A stretch of 64,000 nucleotides of DNA, from contig NZ_MAYG01000001.1 in assembly GCF_001684965.1 (NCBI RefSeq), positions 2,666,001 through 2,730,000 of the forward strand, read 5' to 3'. Made by a program: the position numbers and the translations under genes. A model generated the notes under the pieces. That model was given only the letters and a program-made list of their open reading frames with translations. It was not told where the DNA came from and searched no databases. Of the stretch, positions 50,219 through 58,919 are shown piece after piece. The stretch's first letter is position 1. Each line of letters starts with the position of its first letter. Origin of the DNA: Chryseobacterium arthrosphaerae (GTDB taxonomy: Bacteria > Bacteroidota > Bacteroidia > Flavobacteriales > Weeksellaceae).

Positions 50219-51148
50219 ATGCACCAGGAAACTTTACTGAAGGAAATCCGGAGAAAAATCGGTGAAAGGTCCTTAAATGATGAGATCGCCAACATCCTTA
50301 ATATCAGTTATGATGCAGCCCACAGAAGAACTTCCCTGAAAGCCAGATTCAGCTTTGAAGAAGCTCTGGAACTGGCAAAATATTATCAGATTTCGCTGGA
50401 TCAGTTTCTCGGAACAGAAAATCAGCTGGTTGTGAAAAGAACGCAGCCTGTAAAAACCACTGAAGATCTTTTAAATTATTTTGAAAACTCATTAAAGATT
50501 TTAAATGTTTTCCAGGACATTACGCATTCTAAAGTATTTTATTCTGCGAAAGACATTCCTTTTTTCTATACCATTTCAGATTCAATCCTCTCCCGTTTTA
50601 AATTTTACGTCTGGATGAATTTACTGAATCAGGATAAGTTTCTGAGCCCGTTCCATGATTTTAAAATGGAATATCATTCTGTAAAAAATGAAATGCTGAA
50701 AGACCTGTACGACAAGCAGAATGTAACGGAAATATGGAATGACACCACCATCATGAGCGCTCTGAGACAGATTTCTTTTTATTATGAAATGGGACTGGTC
50801 AGGAAAAATGATACAGATCTGATCCTTGATGACCTGAGAAAATTACTGGAAGGGCTGGAAAGCAAAACCCTGGAAAAAACTAATTTTCAGATCTATGTGA
50901 ATGATCTGGTCATTTTAAACAATAGTATTTTATTTAAAAATGATCAGCAGTGCTCCTTTTTTGTTCCTTTCAGCATGTTCGGGTATATGATGACCAATGA
51001 TAAACTGACGTGTGAAGATTCCCTGAGCTATTTTGAACATCAGATCAAAAACTCAAGATCGCTGAACGAATCCGGAAACAGGGAAAGGAAAGTGTTTTTT
51101 AATAAAATGTATGAACAGATTGAACGTTTAAAACAGCATTTATCATGA
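50219..51148 (+). CDS. HTH transcriptional regulator with large C-terminal effector domain
   Basis: This 309-aa cytosolic protein has an N-terminal HTH of XRE/BetR type at about 14-66 (NDEIANILNISYDAAHRRTSLKARFSFEEALELAKYYQISLDQFLG). The remaining 240 residues are mostly helical, with no known enzymatic motif. Such proteins are common and uncharacterised in flavobacteria. It overlaps the next AraC gene by 4 nt (ATGA), so the two regulators are co-translated. The palindrome over its own start region makes autoregulation likely. Confidence 0.82.
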   Translation: MHQETLLKEIRRKIGERSLNDEIANILNISYDAAHRRTSLKARFSFEEALELAKYYQISLDQFLGTENQLVVKRTQPVKTTEDLLNYFENSLKILNVFQDITHSKVFYSAKDIPFFYTISDSILSRFKFYVWMNLLNQDKFLSPFHDFKMEYHSVKNEMLKDLYDKQNVTEIWNDTTIMSALRQISFYYEMGLVRKNDTDLILDDLRKLLEGLESKTLEKTNFQIYVNDLVILNNSILFKNDQQCSFFVPFSMFGYMMTNDKLTCEDSLSYFEHQIKNSRSLNESGNRERKVFFNKMYEQIERLKQHLS

Positions 51149-51951
51149 ACAGTCTCCGTAACGGCGAATATTTTGGTGAAACCAATCAAATAATCAATTT
51201 TGAAGGATTGACCATCACAGATACTGAATACACCCACCCTTATGTGGACTGGCACTATCACGAAAATGCTTATTTTACATTTCTTCTTCAGGGTAATATG
51301 ACAGAAGGAAACAAAAGGGAAACATACGGATGCTCAGCAGGAACATTATTGTATCATCATTGGGAAGATCCGCACTATAATATTAAACCGGATGTTTTTA
51401 CCAGAGGCTTCCATATAGAAATCACTCAAAATTGGTTTGAACGGTTTGATATTCAGAAAAACAAAGTTGAAGGAAGTTTCAATATAAAAAATCCGGCCTT
51501 CAAATTACTGGTACATCAGATTTTTAAGGAAACGAAAACCAATGACAGTTCTTTCGAAATGGCTGTCAATCAGTTATTATTACATCTTTTCAGTCAATTA
51601 ACCCGTGAAAGGGAAATCAAAGATAAAAAACCTCTGTGGGTAAACCAGATTCATGAGATCTTATATGAAAACATTGCTGAAACCCTGAACCTGACAGAAC
51701 TTTCCAAAATACTGAATATTCATCCTGTTCACCTGAGCAGGGATTTCCATAAATATTTCCATTGCAATTTGGGAGAATATTTCCGGAAATTAAAGGTTAC
51801 CCAATCAATGGAACTTCTCCATTCGTCTTCTTCATTAACGGATATTGCGCTGGAATGTGGTTTTGCAGATCAAAGTCATTTTATCCGGTGCTTCAAAGAA
51901 AATATCGGAATTACCCCATTGAAATACAGGAATCTCCTGAAAAACCGCTGA
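51145..51951 (+). CDS. AraC-family transcriptional regulator (cupin sensor)
   Basis: This 268-aa protein has an N-terminal cupin-like sensor (DWHYHENAYFTFLLQGNMTEG, GTLLYHHWEDPHY) and a C-terminal double HTH (about 165-265: LNLTELSKILNIHPVHLSRDFHKYFHCNLGEYFRKLKV, LTDIALECGFADQSHFIRCFKENIGITPLKYR). It is co-translated with the preceding HTH regulator. A tandem 20/21-bp direct repeat right after the gene, in front of the SDR gene, is the spacing AraC proteins usually bind, so the SDR is a likely target. Confidence 0.9.
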   Translation: MNSLRNGEYFGETNQIINFEGLTITDTEYTHPYVDWHYHENAYFTFLLQGNMTEGNKRETYGCSAGTLLYHHWEDPHYNIKPDVFTRGFHIEITQNWFERFDIQKNKVEGSFNIKNPAFKLLVHQIFKETKTNDSSFEMAVNQLLLHLFSQLTREREIKDKKPLWVNQIHEILYENIAETLNLTELSKILNIHPVHLSRDFHKYFHCNLGEYFRKLKVTQSMELLHSSSSLTDIALECGFADQSHFIRCFKENIGITPLKYRNLLKNR

Positions 51952-51969
51952 AATATTTCCGAATACAGT

Positions 51970-52010
51970 CATCATTCACGATTTGGATACATCATTCCCC
52001 GATTCGGCTA
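51970..52010. promoter_or_regulatory. Tandem 20/21-bp direct repeat, candidate AraC binding site
   Basis: Copy 1 (51970-51989) and copy 2 (51990-52010) share CATCATTC, CGATT, GG and TA at matching positions. Head-to-tail half-sites two helical turns apart are typical for AraC activators. It lies 62-102 nt upstream of the SDR start, an activator position. Confidence 0.5.
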
Positions 52011-52071
52011 CATTTTCCCTGCTGTAAGTTTTCATCTTTGTACCATCATTTAAACAAAAAAATATTTAAAA

Positions 52072-52911
52072 ATGGAAACAAAAAAAGTATGGTTCGTGAC
52101 AGGAGCTTCAAAAGGCTTAGGATTCGAATTGGTGAAAAAATTATTATCCGAAGGATTTCAGGTGGCTGCCACCAGCCGTACCGTTGAGTCCCTCATTTCT
52201 TCTATTGGAGAAACTTCAGAAAATTTCCTTCCGCTTGGTGCCAACATTACAGATAACAATGATATCAAATCTGCGATTGACAAAACCGTGGAACATTTTG
52301 GAAAAATTGATGTGGTTGTCAACAATGCCGGTTATGGACAGATCGGAACACTGGAGGAACTTACCGATGAAGAAGCAAGGGAAAATTATGCGGTGAATGT
52401 TTTCGGAACCTTAAATGTGATCAGAAATGCCATGCCTTATCTGCGTGAGCAAAGATCAGGAAACATCTTCAATATCTCTTCTGTCGGTGGATATTCTGCT
52501 AATTTTCCGGGTTGGGGAATTTACTGCTCAACAAAATTTGCCGTTGCCGGATTTACGGAAGCATTGGCCGAAGAAGTAAAGGATTTCGGAATTCATGCCA
52601 CAGTTGTTTATCCTGGATATTTCCGTACAGATTTCTTACAAAAAGATTCTGTGAAAACGCCTTCAAATCCTATTCAGGCCTATGAAGCCGCAAGGAATTC
52701 TGAGCAGGCTCACCTTAATGAAATCAATGGGAATCAGCCTAATGATCCGGTGAAAGCTGCTGATGTCCTGATCCAGATCAGCAAAGAGAAAAATCCTCCT
52801 GTTCATTTATTATTGGGGGTAGGAACGATCGAATTTCTCAACAATAAAATTGATATTTTAAAGAAAGATGCTGAAAAATGGGAAAGCCTCACCGTTTCAA
52901 CAGCGATCTGA
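52072..52911 (+). CDS. Short-chain dehydrogenase/reductase (SDR) family oxidoreductase
   Basis: This 279-aa classical SDR has the cofactor motif TGASKGLG (10-17), the NNAG motif (84-87), catalytic S136/S137 and YxxxK with Y151 and K155 (YCSTK). An Arg after the second strand (TSRTVE, 34-39) favours NADP(H). The C-terminal extension resembles the group often placed next to AraC regulators in soil bacteria. The substrate is unknown. It is flanked by AraC genes on both sides and ends at its own terminator. Confidence 0.92.
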   Translation: METKKVWFVTGASKGLGFELVKKLLSEGFQVAATSRTVESLISSIGETSENFLPLGANITDNNDIKSAIDKTVEHFGKIDVVVNNAGYGQIGTLEELTDEEARENYAVNVFGTLNVIRNAMPYLREQRSGNIFNISSVGGYSANFPGWGIYCSTKFAVAGFTEALAEEVKDFGIHATVVYPGYFRTDFLQKDSVKTPSNPIQAYEAARNSEQAHLNEINGNQPNDPVKAADVLIQISKEKNPPVHLLLGVGTIEFLNNKIDILKKDAEKWESLTVSTAI

Positions 52912-52920
52912 TGATATCAT

Positions 52921-52963
52921 AATATCCCTCAGCTTTATTCAAAATGAAGCCGAGGGATTTCTT
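52921..52963 (+). terminator. Rho-independent terminator of the SDR gene
   Basis: The stem TCCCTC.GCTT / AAGC.GAGGGA (one bulge on each side) is followed by TTTCTTATA, 10 nt past the stop. Confidence 0.7.
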
Positions 52964-52999
52964 ATACTATATAATACAAAAACAATTAACTTAGCGATT

Positions 53000-53914
53000 A
53001 TGAAACAGCCAGTGCGTTTTAATTCTATTGCCGATTTTCATGCTTTCTGTGGTCTTTCCCATCCTGATCATCCCCTGATCAGTCTTATAGATTACAGCAA
53101 AGTAAATTATATTGTGGAGGATGAAGAATTGAAATGGATCCAGAATTTTTATTCGATCGGGTTGAAGAAAAACGTCTATCCCAAATTCAACTATGGGCAG
53201 CAGCAATATGATTTTGATTCAGGAGTATTGTGCTTTGTGTCGCCGCAGCAGTTTTTAAGTCTGGAAATAAAACAGGGGATCCAGGTACAGCCCACAGGAT
53301 TTTTGTTATTGATTCACCCTGACTTTCTTTGGAACACATCATTAACCAAAAAAATAAAATCTTACGACTTCTTCAGCTACCAGGTAAAAGAAGCTCTTTT
53401 CCTCTCAGATAAAGAAGAGAAAATCATTGTTGAAATTCTGAAAAATATTGAACGGGAATATCTGTCAAACATTGATAAATTCACACAGGAACTGATTATT
53501 GCACAGATCGAATTATTGCTGATTTATTCTGACCGCTTTTATGAGCGCCAGTTTTTTACCCGGAAAAAATCAAGTCATGAACTGCTTCATAAATTTGAAG
53601 AGATCCTTACCGGATATTTTGAAAACGGAAGCCTTATGGAAAATGGCATTCCCACTGTAAAATGTATAGCCGAACAGATGAATATTTCCCCCAATTACCT
53701 GGGGACCCTGCTTCGTCTCCATACCCGGCAAAATACACAGCAGCATATTCAGAATAAATTAATTGATTCTGCAAAAGAACGTCTGAGCACTACAAGTTTA
53801 TCCGTGAGCGAAATTGCCTATGAACTCGGTTTTGAACATCCGCAGTCTTTCAGTAAGCTGTTTAAACAAAAAACAAGTCAGTCTCCGGGAGAATTTAGAA
53901 AACGGTTCAATTAG
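53000..53914 (+). CDS. AraC-family transcriptional regulator
   Basis: This is a 304-aa protein from ATG 53000 (MKQPVRFNSIADFHAFCGL). The frame is open upstream to 52868, but that part lies within the SDR gene and its terminator, so it is excluded. The N-terminal part is a sensor domain without known signature; the C-terminal 100 residues carry the double HTH (VKCIAEQMNISPNYLGTLLRLHTRQNTQQHIQNKLI, SVSEIAYELGFEHPQSFSKLFKQKTSQSPGEFRKRF). The target is unknown; the adjoining SDR or serine hydrolase genes are candidates. Confidence 0.9.
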   Translation: MKQPVRFNSIADFHAFCGLSHPDHPLISLIDYSKVNYIVEDEELKWIQNFYSIGLKKNVYPKFNYGQQQYDFDSGVLCFVSPQQFLSLEIKQGIQVQPTGFLLLIHPDFLWNTSLTKKIKSYDFFSYQVKEALFLSDKEEKIIVEILKNIEREYLSNIDKFTQELIIAQIELLLIYSDRFYERQFFTRKKSSHELLHKFEEILTGYFENGSLMENGIPTVKCIAEQMNISPNYLGTLLRLHTRQNTQQHIQNKLIDSAKERLSTTSLSVSEIAYELGFEHPQSFSKLFKQKTSQSPGEFRKRFN

Positions 53915-53978
53915 GATACCCCAGTGATTTTCAAACAGTAATGTTAATCTCATTCTATTTTTCTGCAAAGAAGTTTAT

Positions 53979-53986
53979 TATTTTTG
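53979..53986 (+). promoter_or_regulatory. -7 promoter box (TATTTTTG) of the serine hydrolase gene
   Basis: An exact TAnnTTTG match 17 nt before the ATG at 54004. No convincing -33 element was found. Confidence 0.4.
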
Positions 53987-54003
53987 TTTAGATACTTCTT
54001 GTC

Positions 54004-55656
54004 ATGAAACCCGTTCTATTATCGATCTTTATTTTGACCTTTTATCTCTGTCCCGGGCAGGATCATAATATACTGACACCGGAAAAAAACGAATACCAGA
54101 TCCGGAAAAAACATCCGGGAAAAATAATTTTTCTCAGCAAAAAGCTTTCTCCTGAAAACATAAAGGAATCAGATATTCTTACTTCAACGCTGTTGCAGGA
54201 GGATCAGGATCTGGACATCCATGCTTTTTTTGACAATTCTCTGGTCAATTACCTTCACCAGATTGATCCGGTTATAAATGCAGATGAATTGCTTAAAAAC
54301 GGGAATTATCAATTTTCATTTTACGTTGATAAAAAACTGATCTATCAGGAAAATATACATCCGGGAGCCGGTACTCCGGAAAATAAAAAATTCAAAACTA
54401 CGCTTAGAATTCCTCTTATCAGCAGCAGTAATGAAGATTCCTGGGGAAGATATCTGTGGAAGCGTTTTTATCTGGGACATGACGGAATTGATGCCCTGTC
54501 TAACGGAAAGCATATGCTGACAATAGAAATCCGGCCTTACCTGAAAACACCGGATGTAAAGACCGGCCCCGTAATGGCAGAAGGAGAAATCACTCTTACC
54601 ATTCCCCAAAAGAATATTTCTGAGCAGCAGATTGCCATTCAGCCTGTTCAACCCAACAGTGGATGGATAAGCTCCACCGATAATTTTGATACCGGAACAA
54701 TCAGAAATTTAAATAAAAAGATTGCTGAAAACAGATTCAGAAATATTACCGGTATTGCTGTTATCAAAAACGGAAAGCTGCTTCTGGAAGAATATTTCAA
54801 TGGCTCCGGAAGAGATTCTTTACAGGATACACGGTCTGTAGGAAAGTCTTTTTCTTCAGCTTTAACAGGTATTGCAATACAGGAAGGCTTCTTAAAAAGT
54901 GAAGAGCAGAGCCTGAGAGAGTTTTATGATCTGAAAGCATTTAAAAATTATTCCTCTAAGAAAGGAAATGTCACCATCAAAAGTTTATTGACCATGAGTT
55001 CCGGGTTTGATGGAAATGACGACAATTATGAATCTCCGGGAAATGAAGAAAATATGTACCCTACAGATAACTGGGTGAAGTTTACCCTGGATCTGCCCAT
55101 GACAGAAAATGCTATGGGGGAAACTTGGAGCTATTTCACCGCAGGAGTTGTGGTAAGCGGTGATATTCTGGACAAAGCGGTTCCCGGCGGTCTGAAAAGT
55201 TATGCTGATCGGAAATTATTTCAGCCTCTTGGTATTACAGATTATCAATGGCAGCTGACTCCTCAGAAAAAGCCTTCACTGGCAGGAGGATTAAGGATGA
55301 AAGTTTTGGATTTTGCCAGATTCGGACAGCTTTATAAAAATAACGGGGTCTGGAATGGGAAAACTATATTGGATAAAGTCTGGATCAAGAAATCTTTTAC
55401 CAATTATTTTGCTGATCATAAGGACTTTGAAGGTTATGGTTATTTATTCTGGAGAAAAGTGTATAAGGCCGGGAATAGAAATTTTGAGGCTTACCAGTGC
55501 AGCGGAAATGGAGGAAACAAAATCATTGTATTTACAGAAATCCCTGTTGTCATAGTGATTACCGCAACGGCATACAATCAGCCTTATGCCCATTCACAGG
55601 CAGACAAAATTGTACAGGAATATCTCTTACCCGCTTTGAAAATGGGTAATGAGTAA
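54004..55656 (+). CDS. Secreted serine hydrolase of the beta-lactamase/penicillin-binding fold
   Basis: This 550-aa protein has a signal peptide (about 1-19, LTFYLCPGQ). The first 210 residues are an extra domain with beta structure; the catalytic domain follows, with the SxxK motif S278-V-G-K281 (TRSVGKSF), Tyr377 of the YxN-like motif (SYFTAG) and GNGGN near the end in the place of the KTG-like motif. This is the class C beta-lactamase/EstB-type family, which includes esterases, peptidases and PBPs; true beta-lactamase activity cannot be claimed. It is a single gene, convergent with rimM. Confidence 0.85.
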   Translation: MKPVLLSIFILTFYLCPGQDHNILTPEKNEYQIRKKHPGKIIFLSKKLSPENIKESDILTSTLLQEDQDLDIHAFFDNSLVNYLHQIDPVINADELLKNGNYQFSFYVDKKLIYQENIHPGAGTPENKKFKTTLRIPLISSSNEDSWGRYLWKRFYLGHDGIDALSNGKHMLTIEIRPYLKTPDVKTGPVMAEGEITLTIPQKNISEQQIAIQPVQPNSGWISSTDNFDTGTIRNLNKKIAENRFRNITGIAVIKNGKLLLEEYFNGSGRDSLQDTRSVGKSFSSALTGIAIQEGFLKSEEQSLREFYDLKAFKNYSSKKGNVTIKSLLTMSSGFDGNDDNYESPGNEENMYPTDNWVKFTLDLPMTENAMGETWSYFTAGVVVSGDILDKAVPGGLKSYADRKLFQPLGITDYQWQLTPQKKPSLAGGLRMKVLDFARFGQLYKNNGVWNGKTILDKVWIKKSFTNYFADHKDFEGYGYLFWRKVYKAGNRNFEAYQCSGNGGNKIIVFTEIPVVIVITATAYNQPYAHSQADKIVQEYLLPALKMGNE

Positions 55657-55719
55657 TCGGTAATAAAGTAATAGTAATGTAGAAAAGTGAGAAAGAATAG
55701 CTTATTGCTTGTTGCAAAA

Positions 55720-56262
55720 CTATTCGTCTTTTTTGGATGGAACCAGAAAAACATCAATAAGTCCTTCAGGAAGTTCCATTTTGATCGTTCTTTCTTCTCT
55801 GTCAACGTCAAGAATCCAGTCTTTGATCATAGGAATCACCACTTCTTTTCCATCCAGATTGGTAATGAAATATACCTGTGCCGTCTGATCGTTTACAGAT
55901 CTGATTACTCCACAGTTGTTACCATCCTGGTCAAAAATCTCAAATCCGATGATTTCGTGGTAATAGAATTGTTTGCCTGTAAGTTTTGGAAGAGAGGCCA
56001 ACGGAAGGTAAACACTTTTACCTAAAGTCTGGTCTACCATAGCCTCAGAAGAATTTTTGAAGGCAAGGTTCAGAGCATCTAATTTGCTCCATGATGATTT
56101 TTCAATAAAAAATGGAACCAATAATCCGTTGATTTCAACGAATATTGATTCCAATTTATTGTAAAGCTCGGGTTGGTCGGTATCCAGTTTAAGGATCACG
56201 TTACCCGCAAGTCCGTGTCTGCGTGTGATTTTCCCTAAAAAATAGCAATCTTCTTTACGCAT
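55720..56262 (-). CDS. rimM: Ribosome maturation factor RimM
   Basis: This 180-aa protein has two domains: an N-terminal beta-barrel (KEDCYFLGKITRRHGLAGNVILKLDTDQPELY) and a C-terminal PRC-barrel (GFEIFDQDGNNCGVIRSV, GKEVVIPMIKDWILDVDREERTIKMELPEGLIDVF). RimM binds S19 and helps fold the 30S head. It follows rpsP by 15 nt, the standard gene pair. Length normal. Confidence 0.96.
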   Translation of the reverse strand: MRKEDCYFLGKITRRHGLAGNVILKLDTDQPELYNKLESIFVEINGLLVPFFIEKSSWSKLDALNLAFKNSSEAMVDQTLGKSVYLPLASLPKLTGKQFYYHEIIGFEIFDQDGNNCGVIRSVNDQTAQVYFITNLDGKEVVIPMIKDWILDVDREERTIKMELPEGLIDVFLVPSKKDE

Positions 56263-56277
56263 AACAGGGGTTTGTTC

Positions 56278-56841
56278 TTAAGCTTCAGTGTTTTCTTCAG
56301 TTTCAGCAGCAGGAGCTTCTCCTTCTGTAGCTTCAGCAACTTCCTCAGCAGGTGCATTTGCAGCTTCTTCAGCAGCTTTAGCATCAGCTTCAGCTTGTGC
56401 AGCAGCAGCGATTCTAGCTTCGTTTACTTTTACTTCAGCTTCTAAAGCAGCTTTCTTAGCATCAGCTTTAGCAGTAGCTAAACCATCTACTTTACCTTGT
56501 ACTTTAGACTCTTTAGCCTCTACCCAAGCGTTGAATCTCTTCTCAGCTTCAGCTTCGTCAAAAGCACCTTTAGCTACACCACCTTGTAAGTGTTTTTTGT
56601 AAAGGGCACCTTTGTAAGAAAGGATAGCTCTAGCAGTATCAGTAGGCTGAGCACCGTTGTTTAACCACTGTACAGCAGAATCAACGTTCAATTCGATAGT
56701 TGCCGGGTTAGTAATTGGGTTGTAAGTTCCTAGTTTTTCGATGAATCTACCATCTCTTCTAGCTCTAGAATCTGCAACCACGATGTGGAAAAAAGGCTTT
56801 CCTTTTTTACCGTGTCTTTGTAATCTGATTTTTACTGACAT
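56278..56841 (-). CDS. rpsP: 30S ribosomal protein S16 with long Ala/Glu-rich C-terminal extension
   Basis: This 187-aa protein has a complete S16 core in its first 85 or so residues (MSVKIRLQRHGKKGKPFFHIVVAD, RFIEKLGTYNP, WLNNGAQPTDTARAIL). Usual S16 is 80-90 aa; the remaining 100 residues are first a mixed charged helix (NAWVEAKESKVQGKVDGL), then an Ala/Glu-rich tail (about 130-187) that ends strongly acidic. Such tails are known from flavobacterial S16 but their role is not. It is in an operon with rimM. A small hairpin (GGGA/TCCC) and a -7 box are in the upstream region. Confidence 0.97.
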   Translation of the reverse strand: MSVKIRLQRHGKKGKPFFHIVVADSRARRDGRFIEKLGTYNPITNPATIELNVDSAVQWLNNGAQPTDTARAILSYKGALYKKHLQGGVAKGAFDEAEAEKRFNAWVEAKESKVQGKVDGLATAKADAKKAALEAEVKVNEARIAAAAQAEADAKAAEEAANAPAEEVAEATEGEAPAAETEENTEA

Positions 56842-56889
56842 AATGTTTGAATTTTACGGGAACTCGTCCCAGTTAAATATTTAAGAGTG

Positions 56890-56897
56890 CAAAGATA
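56890..56897 (-). promoter_or_regulatory. -7 promoter box (TATCTTTG) of rpsP-rimM
   Basis: An exact TAnnTTTG match on the minus strand, 49 nt before the rpsP ATG, leaving a leader of about 42 nt with a 4-bp hairpin (56858-56870). Confidence 0.5.
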
Positions 56898-56948
56898 AAA
56901 TAAATTTTTCAATTAGATGTTTTGAAATCAATATATTTTCTTATTTTT

Positions 56949-57533
56949 TTAAGTAAGCAAGATAAATGGTAGAAGCGTTGAGATAACTACAGAAATAAAA
57001 ACAGCCAGAAACACAATAAGATTATCCCTTGTTTTTCCTGTTATTCCATAAATAACAAAATAGTTTATAATATAGACCGGCATCAGCAAAAAGAATGAAA
57101 ACCGGCCGGTAATTTGGATAATAGCTTTTAGAAAAAGAAGTCCGGTAACAGAAGCTATTATGGCACCTAAAATGCTTTTATAAATTGTTTTTTTATCTAT
57201 TGTATTATTCTCTTTTATTTTTGAAAACTGTTCATATTTTTCAAGAATAAAAATCTTCAACTCACCACTTTCCATGATTTCTGAAGAAATATTTTCAAGA
57301 ATAAGGTTTATATTCTCTCCCTTATTTACCCTATTGTGAACTTCAAACGAAATCCTGCCTTTTTCTTTAATTAAAACTTTCCTATGCTCGGCTTTCTTTA
57401 CAAATTCATTATAATTAAATTTCTGATTGATCGCTTCACGCATTTCATCATTGATTTTGCCTGTATGATCAATCATATAAAGATAAGCAACCTGCAAATC
57501 TTCTTCATTATAATTTCTGTATATGTTGTTCAT
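56949..57533 (-). CDS. Membrane protein of unknown function
   Basis: This is a 194-aa protein from ATG 57533 (MNNIYRNYNEEDLQVAYLYM). The in-frame extension upstream lies inside the nitroreductase gene and is rejected. The N-terminal 115 residues are soluble and charged; four TM-like segments follow (about 118-188). It begins one nucleotide after the nitroreductase stop (TAATATG), so it is coupled to it. No family is recognised. Confidence 0.7.
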   Translation of the reverse strand: MNNIYRNYNEEDLQVAYLYMIDHTGKINDEMREAINQKFNYNEFVKKAEHRKVLIKEKGRISFEVHNRVNKGENINLILENISSEIMESGELKIFILEKYEQFSKIKENNTIDKKTIYKSILGAIIASVTGLLFLKAIIQITGRFSFFLLMPVYIINYFVIYGITGKTRDNLIVFLAVFISVVISTLLPFILLT

Positions 57534-57534
57534 A

Positions 57535-58044
57535 TTACACCATTCCCATATAAAAAAGTCCCAGACACTTCTGGTTTTCTTCAATCGTCAGTGAATCCTT
57601 CAGATGGTCTACAATTTTAGGCGAACTCCAGTAGCACCCTACATTATTGGCTGTACAGGTAAGGTACATATTCTGAACGGCCATGGAGACAGCCGCAATT
57701 TCTTCCCATTCAGGAACCATTCCGCTGAAATTGACTACAATGGATACCACAACATCTGCTTTGTTGATTTTAAAGCCAATATCATTGTACTTTTTCTCCA
57801 GGAAAAGCTGTTCAGGCTGGGTTGCTTTATAGATGGCCTGCATTTCTGAAGCCAGTTTTGCTTTTTCTTCCCCTTTGAAGATCCTGAAACGCCAGGGTTT
57901 TGTTCTTTTATGATTCGGGGCCAGTGTTGCTGAATGTAAAATTTCATCAATGACCTCCTGAGCTATTTCTGTATCTGTATAATCTTTCGGAAAAATACTT
58001 CTTCTCTGCTCTATGATTTCTTTTAAAACTTCTGCTTTATTCAT
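57535..58044 (-). CDS. Nitroreductase family FMN oxidoreductase
   Basis: This 169-aa FMN enzyme of the nitroreductase fold has RRSIFPKDYTD near the start (phosphate-binding RRS), TLAPNHKRTKPWRFRIF, VQNMYLTCTANNVGCYW and a short C-terminus ending CLGLFYMGMV. It reduces nitro compounds, quinones or flavins with NAD(P)H; the physiological substrate cannot be told. TAAATTTG (58050-58057, minus) matches the -7 box only 6 nt before the ATG, which would give a nearly leaderless transcript. Confidence 0.88.
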   Translation of the reverse strand: MNKAEVLKEIIEQRRSIFPKDYTDTEIAQEVIDEILHSATLAPNHKRTKPWRFRIFKGEEKAKLASEMQAIYKATQPEQLFLEKKYNDIGFKINKADVVVSIVVNFSGMVPEWEEIAAVSMAVQNMYLTCTANNVGCYWSSPKIVDHLKDSLTIEENQKCLGLFYMGMV

Positions 58045-58159
58045 AGCTGCAAATTTACAATATGGAATTCAATCTGTTCCATTTAAAATCATTGAAGTTT
58101 TCAAAAAGTTTCATGGTAAAAACAGCACCTGGTTTTTGCCGGAAAGCTCTGCAACCTGA

Positions 58160-58795
58160 TTAAGTATTCAGTACCGGTTTTCTATTTTTATAAGCTTTAT
58201 AATTACTGAAAACAAAAGTCAGCACAATACCTACCCCCAATATGATACTCAACCATTTTTCATAGATGTTTCCTTTGACAGGATCAAGCATATACAAAAC
58301 GATACAACTTACAGCATATATCATTCCGGCAATGATCCAGACAGGTTCCGGATCAGGATATTCCTTTACCATACTTGCTTTATTATAATTGAAAACCGGA
58401 AGCAGTTTATGTTTGTCCCAGATCAATAATATAAGGACAGCAACCATCATTAAAGAGGTTATGATCCAGGTTCCTTTGAAGGAAAGGCTGATCGTAATGA
58501 TCCAGATATTGGTTAATATCGTTAAAAACATCAATGCCCCCAGGGTGGCGTAACGTTGTGTCATCAGTAAAATTCCTGCAGAGATCTGTGCCAGTCCCAG
58601 AAAATTCCAGTAGAATCCGGACTGGTACAGGGCTTCAAAGAAATAGCCGATCGGATCGTCTGTTGAGAGTATTGTGAATCTGTTTCCCATGAGCTTTACC
58701 AGCCCTGACGGAAAAAATGCAAATCCCACCAGATAACGGAGATGAATTATTATCCATTGGTTGAGCCTGCCTGTTCTTAATTTTTCAAATTTCAT
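58160..58795 (-). CDS. DoxX-like membrane protein
   Basis: This 211-aa protein has about six TM helices (LRYLVGFAFFPSGLVKLMG first; then FYWNFLGLAQISAGILLM, LGALMFLTILTNIWIITISL, WIITSLMMVAVLILLIW, WIIAGMIYAVSCIVLYML, WLSIILGVGIVLTFVFSNY). The FPSGLVKL and AQISAGILL segments match the DoxX/DoxD family of small quinone-linked or unknown membrane proteins. The role is unknown. A perfect 20-bp palindrome lies 69 nt upstream. Confidence 0.75.
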   Translation of the reverse strand: MKFEKLRTGRLNQWIIIHLRYLVGFAFFPSGLVKLMGNRFTILSTDDPIGYFFEALYQSGFYWNFLGLAQISAGILLMTQRYATLGALMFLTILTNIWIITISLSFKGTWIITSLMMVAVLILLIWDKHKLLPVFNYNKASMVKEYPDPEPVWIIAGMIYAVSCIVLYMLDPVKGNIYEKWLSIILGVGIVLTFVFSNYKAYKNRKPVLNT

Positions 58796-58863
58796 GTATT
58801 GGTGAAGGTTTATGGGATTAGTTGCTCACCATAGGTTAATCGTTACAGGCTAAACTTTATAGT

Positions 58864-58883
58864 ATCAGGTCAGCTGACCTGAT
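58864..58883. promoter_or_regulatory. Perfect 20-bp palindrome ATCAGGTCAGCTGACCTGAT
   Basis: A gap-free palindrome between the DoxX-like gene (start 58795, minus) and the stop of the GreA-like gene (58920). No T-run follows on the minus strand, so a regulator-binding site is likelier than a terminator. Confidence 0.5.
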
Positions 58884-58919
58884 TTTCTTCTTCCATCAAT
58901 ACACGAAATCCGTTTTTCT

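Noticed and set aside
52868..52999. Longer N-terminus for the 304-aa AraC regulator
   Set aside because: It would overlap the SDR gene end and run through that gene's terminator.
54004..55656. True beta-lactamase
   Set aside because: The fold motifs are shared with esterases and peptidases, the motif after SxxK is YFT and not YxN, and there is a large extra N-terminal domain; resistance cannot be claimed.
56288..56602. Ala/Ser-rich 104-codon plus-strand frame
   Set aside because: It results from reading the Ala/Glu-rich S16 tail on the wrong strand.
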